From Aegicerativicinus sediminis (lineage in GTDB: Bacteria > Bacteroidota > Bacteroidia > Flavobacteriales > Flavobacteriaceae): a stretch of 64,000 nt of DNA. Position 1 is the first letter of the stretch, and each line of letters opens with the position of its first letter. The DNA lies in the NCBI RefSeq assembly GCF_015476115.1, contig NZ_CP064295.1:2846001-2910000 (forward strand). The letters run 5' to 3'. Positions 61,727 through 64,000 of the stretch are shown here, piece after piece. The position numbers were made by a program, and so were the translations under genes. The notes under the pieces were generated by a model, which was given only the letters and a program-made list of their open reading frames with translations, was not told the DNA's origin and made no database searches.

Positions 61727-63543
61727 TGCTGATCTTTTTTAGGTTTGCTTAGGGGCAGTTTTCTGGTTTTTGGGACGGTCCTAGTTACACTATCCTTTTG
61801 TCGTTTTGCCTCCAAAACTTCCTTAGGTAGATTTCTGCCTGTTTTTTTCTCTTCTGTTTCTTTGTTTTCTTCCGTAGCATTGATACGTTCCATCATCTCC
61901 TCGTCAAAGAATTCTTCCTGCGGAATATATTCATCTAGGCCTCCAATTTTCGGTAATTCCAGAGGAGGATCCTCTGAAAATAAGTCTTCAATGCTCTTTG
62001 GTCGTTCCTCTTCGCGCCAATTAAAGCCTCTAAAAAGACGGGCATTTTCAGGAAAGTCTGATTGTGGATATAATGTCCCTTCTGGTTGGTTGTAAGGTCG
62101 AATTTCTTCAACCGTATTATCTGCAATTGTAAGCAAAATATTACCTGACTTTAATTTGTTGATTCCAACAAGTTCTTGAGCATCATTACGAACATAATAG
62201 ATTACTTCGGCATTTTTTATTATATCAACTTGATATAATTTATTTTCCCTGAACAACCCAATAAGACGCTGACCTTTCGTTTGGTTATATCCTGCTCCCA
62301 AAGTATCCTCACTAATTAAAAAAGCATTATTGAATACTTTTAATGAATCCATTTGTTCAGTTTCCACATTAGAAATAAGATGAATTGAATCACCAGTCAT
62401 TTGGTTTTTCATATTCCAAATAACAGGATAGCGTTTACCTGAAAATTTATCCGTAGAAGCAAATCTTTCAAGATTTATTAATTGTGTTAATCCGGTTTTT
62501 TGGTCTGCATGTATAGAGTCGGCTTTGCCGCTTAAATCGCTTTTAAATATTTTGGCGTTATAATATGCCCTTGTAATACGGTGTTCAGGTGGGCCTGTTA
62601 CCATCATAGTATCGCTATGTATATAAAGTGAGTCTCGTTCTTGAACGGTAATTGCTAATGCTTTTTTAGTTATAAAAACAGAATCTTTATCTCTATAAAC
62701 CTCTGCATAGTGCCCTCGAATGACGCTATTATTTATTGTGTCAGTTACCTTTATATTGTTTGTAGCGGACGCAAAATTTCTATTTCTGTCGAAAAACATA
62801 CTGTCCCCCTCTACCTCACGATTTTCATAATTGATCTTTGATTTCTTAACAAAGTAACCATTGTCTAATTTGGTGTCATAGAAACCTCGTTCACAGTAAA
62901 TTGTACTTTGTTCTCCTCTAATCCAGGTTGGGCCATAAAGATAGGCATGTCCACTTTCCGTATAAAAATCTAACCTGTCGCTATCAATTGTATAATCCGG
63001 GTTCACCAATTTAACCTTATTTACAAATTGATATTTTTTGTTATTCATGTAATATCTACCCACTTGACTGGTTATTGTACCAGATGTGTCCCTTACCACC
63101 GTCCCAAAGGATTTATAATAAGCCTGTTGCTTTATCCTATCAAAATACAAAGTGTCCGTGGTGAGTCTTGATTGAGGTTCGGTCAGTATAACGTCACCGC
63201 TGGCAAAAGCTAATTGGGTTTTGCCACTGTATTCTGAATAAGCCGCCGACATTGAAATCGTATCGCCTTGATTCATTCTAACATTGCCAAAGGCTTCAAT
63301 AAAATCTTCCTGTTGGTAATAAATGGCCTTATCACAAAACATGTCGATACCCTCATGGATTACATGTATTTGTTGACTATTGTCTCTAACAAAGGTGGTA
63401 ACATTTTCCCCTGTAAGACTATCCCTTAAGGTGAAACCGGCATATTCAACGCGGATTTTTTTTGTTTGCTGTTGGCTATACCCAAAGTAACCTACTAGAA
63501 TAATGGTTATCAGTGAAAGATAATGCCTTAAAGTTAGCCTCAA
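61723..63543 (-). CDS. OstA/LptA-like protein (LPS transport)
   Basis: 606 residues with a signal peptide (LSLITIILVGYFGYSQQ). The mature part is beta-rich with repeating OstA/LptA-type strands (DMFCDKAIYYQQEDFIEAFGNVRMNQGDTISMSAAYSEYSG and similar). In Gram-negative bacteria such proteins bridge or bind LPS on its way to the outer membrane. The last 100 residues are proline- and charge-rich. Upstream and on the same strand lies purA. Confidence 0.87.
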   Translation of the reverse strand: MRLTLRHYLSLITIILVGYFGYSQQQTKKIRVEYAGFTLRDSLTGENVTTFVRDNSQQIHVIHEGIDMFCDKAIYYQQEDFIEAFGNVRMNQGDTISMSAAYSEYSGKTQLAFASGDVILTEPQSRLTTDTLYFDRIKQQAYYKSFGTVVRDTSGTITSQVGRYYMNNKKYQFVNKVKLVNPDYTIDSDRLDFYTESGHAYLYGPTWIRGEQSTIYCERGFYDTKLDNGYFVKKSKINYENREVEGDSMFFDRNRNFASATNNIKVTDTINNSVIRGHYAEVYRDKDSVFITKKALAITVQERDSLYIHSDTMMVTGPPEHRITRAYYNAKIFKSDLSGKADSIHADQKTGLTQLINLERFASTDKFSGKRYPVIWNMKNQMTGDSIHLISNVETEQMDSLKVFNNAFLISEDTLGAGYNQTKGQRLIGLFRENKLYQVDIIKNAEVIYYVRNDAQELVGINKLKSGNILLTIADNTVEEIRPYNQPEGTLYPQSDFPENARLFRGFNWREEERPKSIEDLFSEDPPLELPKIGGLDEYIPQEEFFDEEMMERINATEENKETEEKKTGRNLPKEVLEAKRQKDSVTRTVPKTRKLPLSKPKKDQQ

Positions 63544-63620
63544 GATATTGTTTTTTTGAAATTAACTCTTTAAACCCAACTTTGTTATCCGTTCGGTCCT
63601 TTTTAACGCAAGTTTTAGGT

Positions 63621-64000
63621 TTACCCTAAACTCAAGGCGGAGTTTTTACGGTTAATGGTTTGAACCCTATCGGGTCCAACAGAGACAATACTAATTGGAA
63701 TTTGAAGTTCCTTCTCCAAATATTCAATGTAATTTATGAGTTCAGTAGGAAGTTCATCAGACTTCGTAATCGTTGTGATATCTTCCTTCCATCCCTTTAG
63801 TTCTTTATAAATCGGCGTAACATATTCTTCATCTAGACTATATGGAAAGTGGGTAATTTCTTCGCCACGATAATAATAAGACGTACATACTTTTATGGTT
63901 TCAAAACCAGATAATACGTCCGCTTTCATCATCGTCAATTGTGTAACACCATTAATAAGACAGGCATAGCGAAGTGCGACTAAATCAAGCCACCCACATC
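63621..64000 (-). CDS. purA: adenylosuccinate synthetase (C-terminal part; gene continues beyond window)
   Basis: About 125 residues of the end of PurA, read through to the window edge: the frame stays open past the ATG at 63938 to give GWLDLVALRYACLINGVTQL, a highly conserved PurA segment, then MMKADVLSGFETIKVC and the late PISIVSVGPDRVQTI. PurA joins IMP and aspartate in AMP synthesis. It is read on the minus strand, so the 5' part lies to the right of the window. Confidence 0.94.
   Translation of the reverse strand, partial: CGWLDLVALRYACLINGVTQLTMMKADVLSGFETIKVCTSYYYRGEEITHFPYSLDEEYVTPIYKELKGWKEDITTITKSDELPTELINYIEYLEKELQIPISIVSVGPDRVQTINRKNSALSLG

Overview
The window comes from a member of the Bacteroidota, most likely the family Flavobacteriaceae. 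The signs are a type IX secretion (T9SS) type-B C-terminal sorting domain, DUF6090, DUF5606 and DUF349 proteins, a hybrid sensor kinase with a beta-propeller ectodomain, AT-rich intergenic DNA and several exact TAnnTTTG promoter -7 elements with no clear Shine-Dalgarno sequences. The genus cannot be told from the sequence. I see no rRNA, tRNA, CRISPR array, insertion sequence or prophage. Both edges cut genes: a DUF6090 gene on the left and purA on the right.

Region 1 (1-9.4 kb) is the unusual part. Eleven paralogous single-pass membrane proteins of the DUF6090 family lie on the minus strand, ten of them nearly head to tail with 1-8 bp overlaps or 1-2 bp gaps. They share an N-terminal basic segment and an almost invariant transmembrane motif, while their roughly 200-residue extracytoplasmic helical domains have diverged. 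One member (6510-7580) carries an extra C-terminal domain that looks like the SusE/SusF starch-binding fold. A divergent lipoprotein gene interrupts the array, and a small coiled-coil protein with an EF-hand-like tail follows.

Region 2 (9.6-18 kb) holds a lipoprotein amidohydrolase, a TerB-like small protein and a signalling operon: a 1454-residue hybrid histidine kinase, a stand-alone receiver and a GAF-containing class III nucleotide cyclase. Region 3 (18-23 kb) is a membrane-protein operon (DUF418, DUF1624-like acyltransferase, APC permease, S9-type hydrolase). Region 4 (23.3-30.4 kb) has lysA, then a beta-lactamase-like serine hydrolase, a large BNR/VPS10-like propeller protein, a Rieske oxygenase and a VOC protein.

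Region 5 (30.5-46.7 kb) is mostly housekeeping: sucC, small conserved proteins, an esterase, uvrB, a T9SS-exported surface protein, an ABC exporter, a kinase-like unknown, heme A synthase, CCA-adding enzyme, TsaC and a pyruvyl transferase-like enzyme. Region 6 (46.7-51.3 kb) is an envelope-glycan block: a Kdo/WaaP-type kinase and, downstream of dapD in one apparently coupled operon, three glycosyltransferase-type genes. Region 7 (51.3-64 kb) has ruvX, def, a DUF5606 gene, mazG, a DUF349 protein, aroE, a tandem pair of DUF368 (PopT-type undecaprenyl-phosphate translocase) genes, a TPR protein, an aminotransferase, an OstA/LptA-like protein and the end of purA. Cell-envelope building recurs through the window: diaminopimelate synthesis (dapD, lysA), lipid-carrier recycling (DUF368), LPS-type glycosylation and LPS transport.
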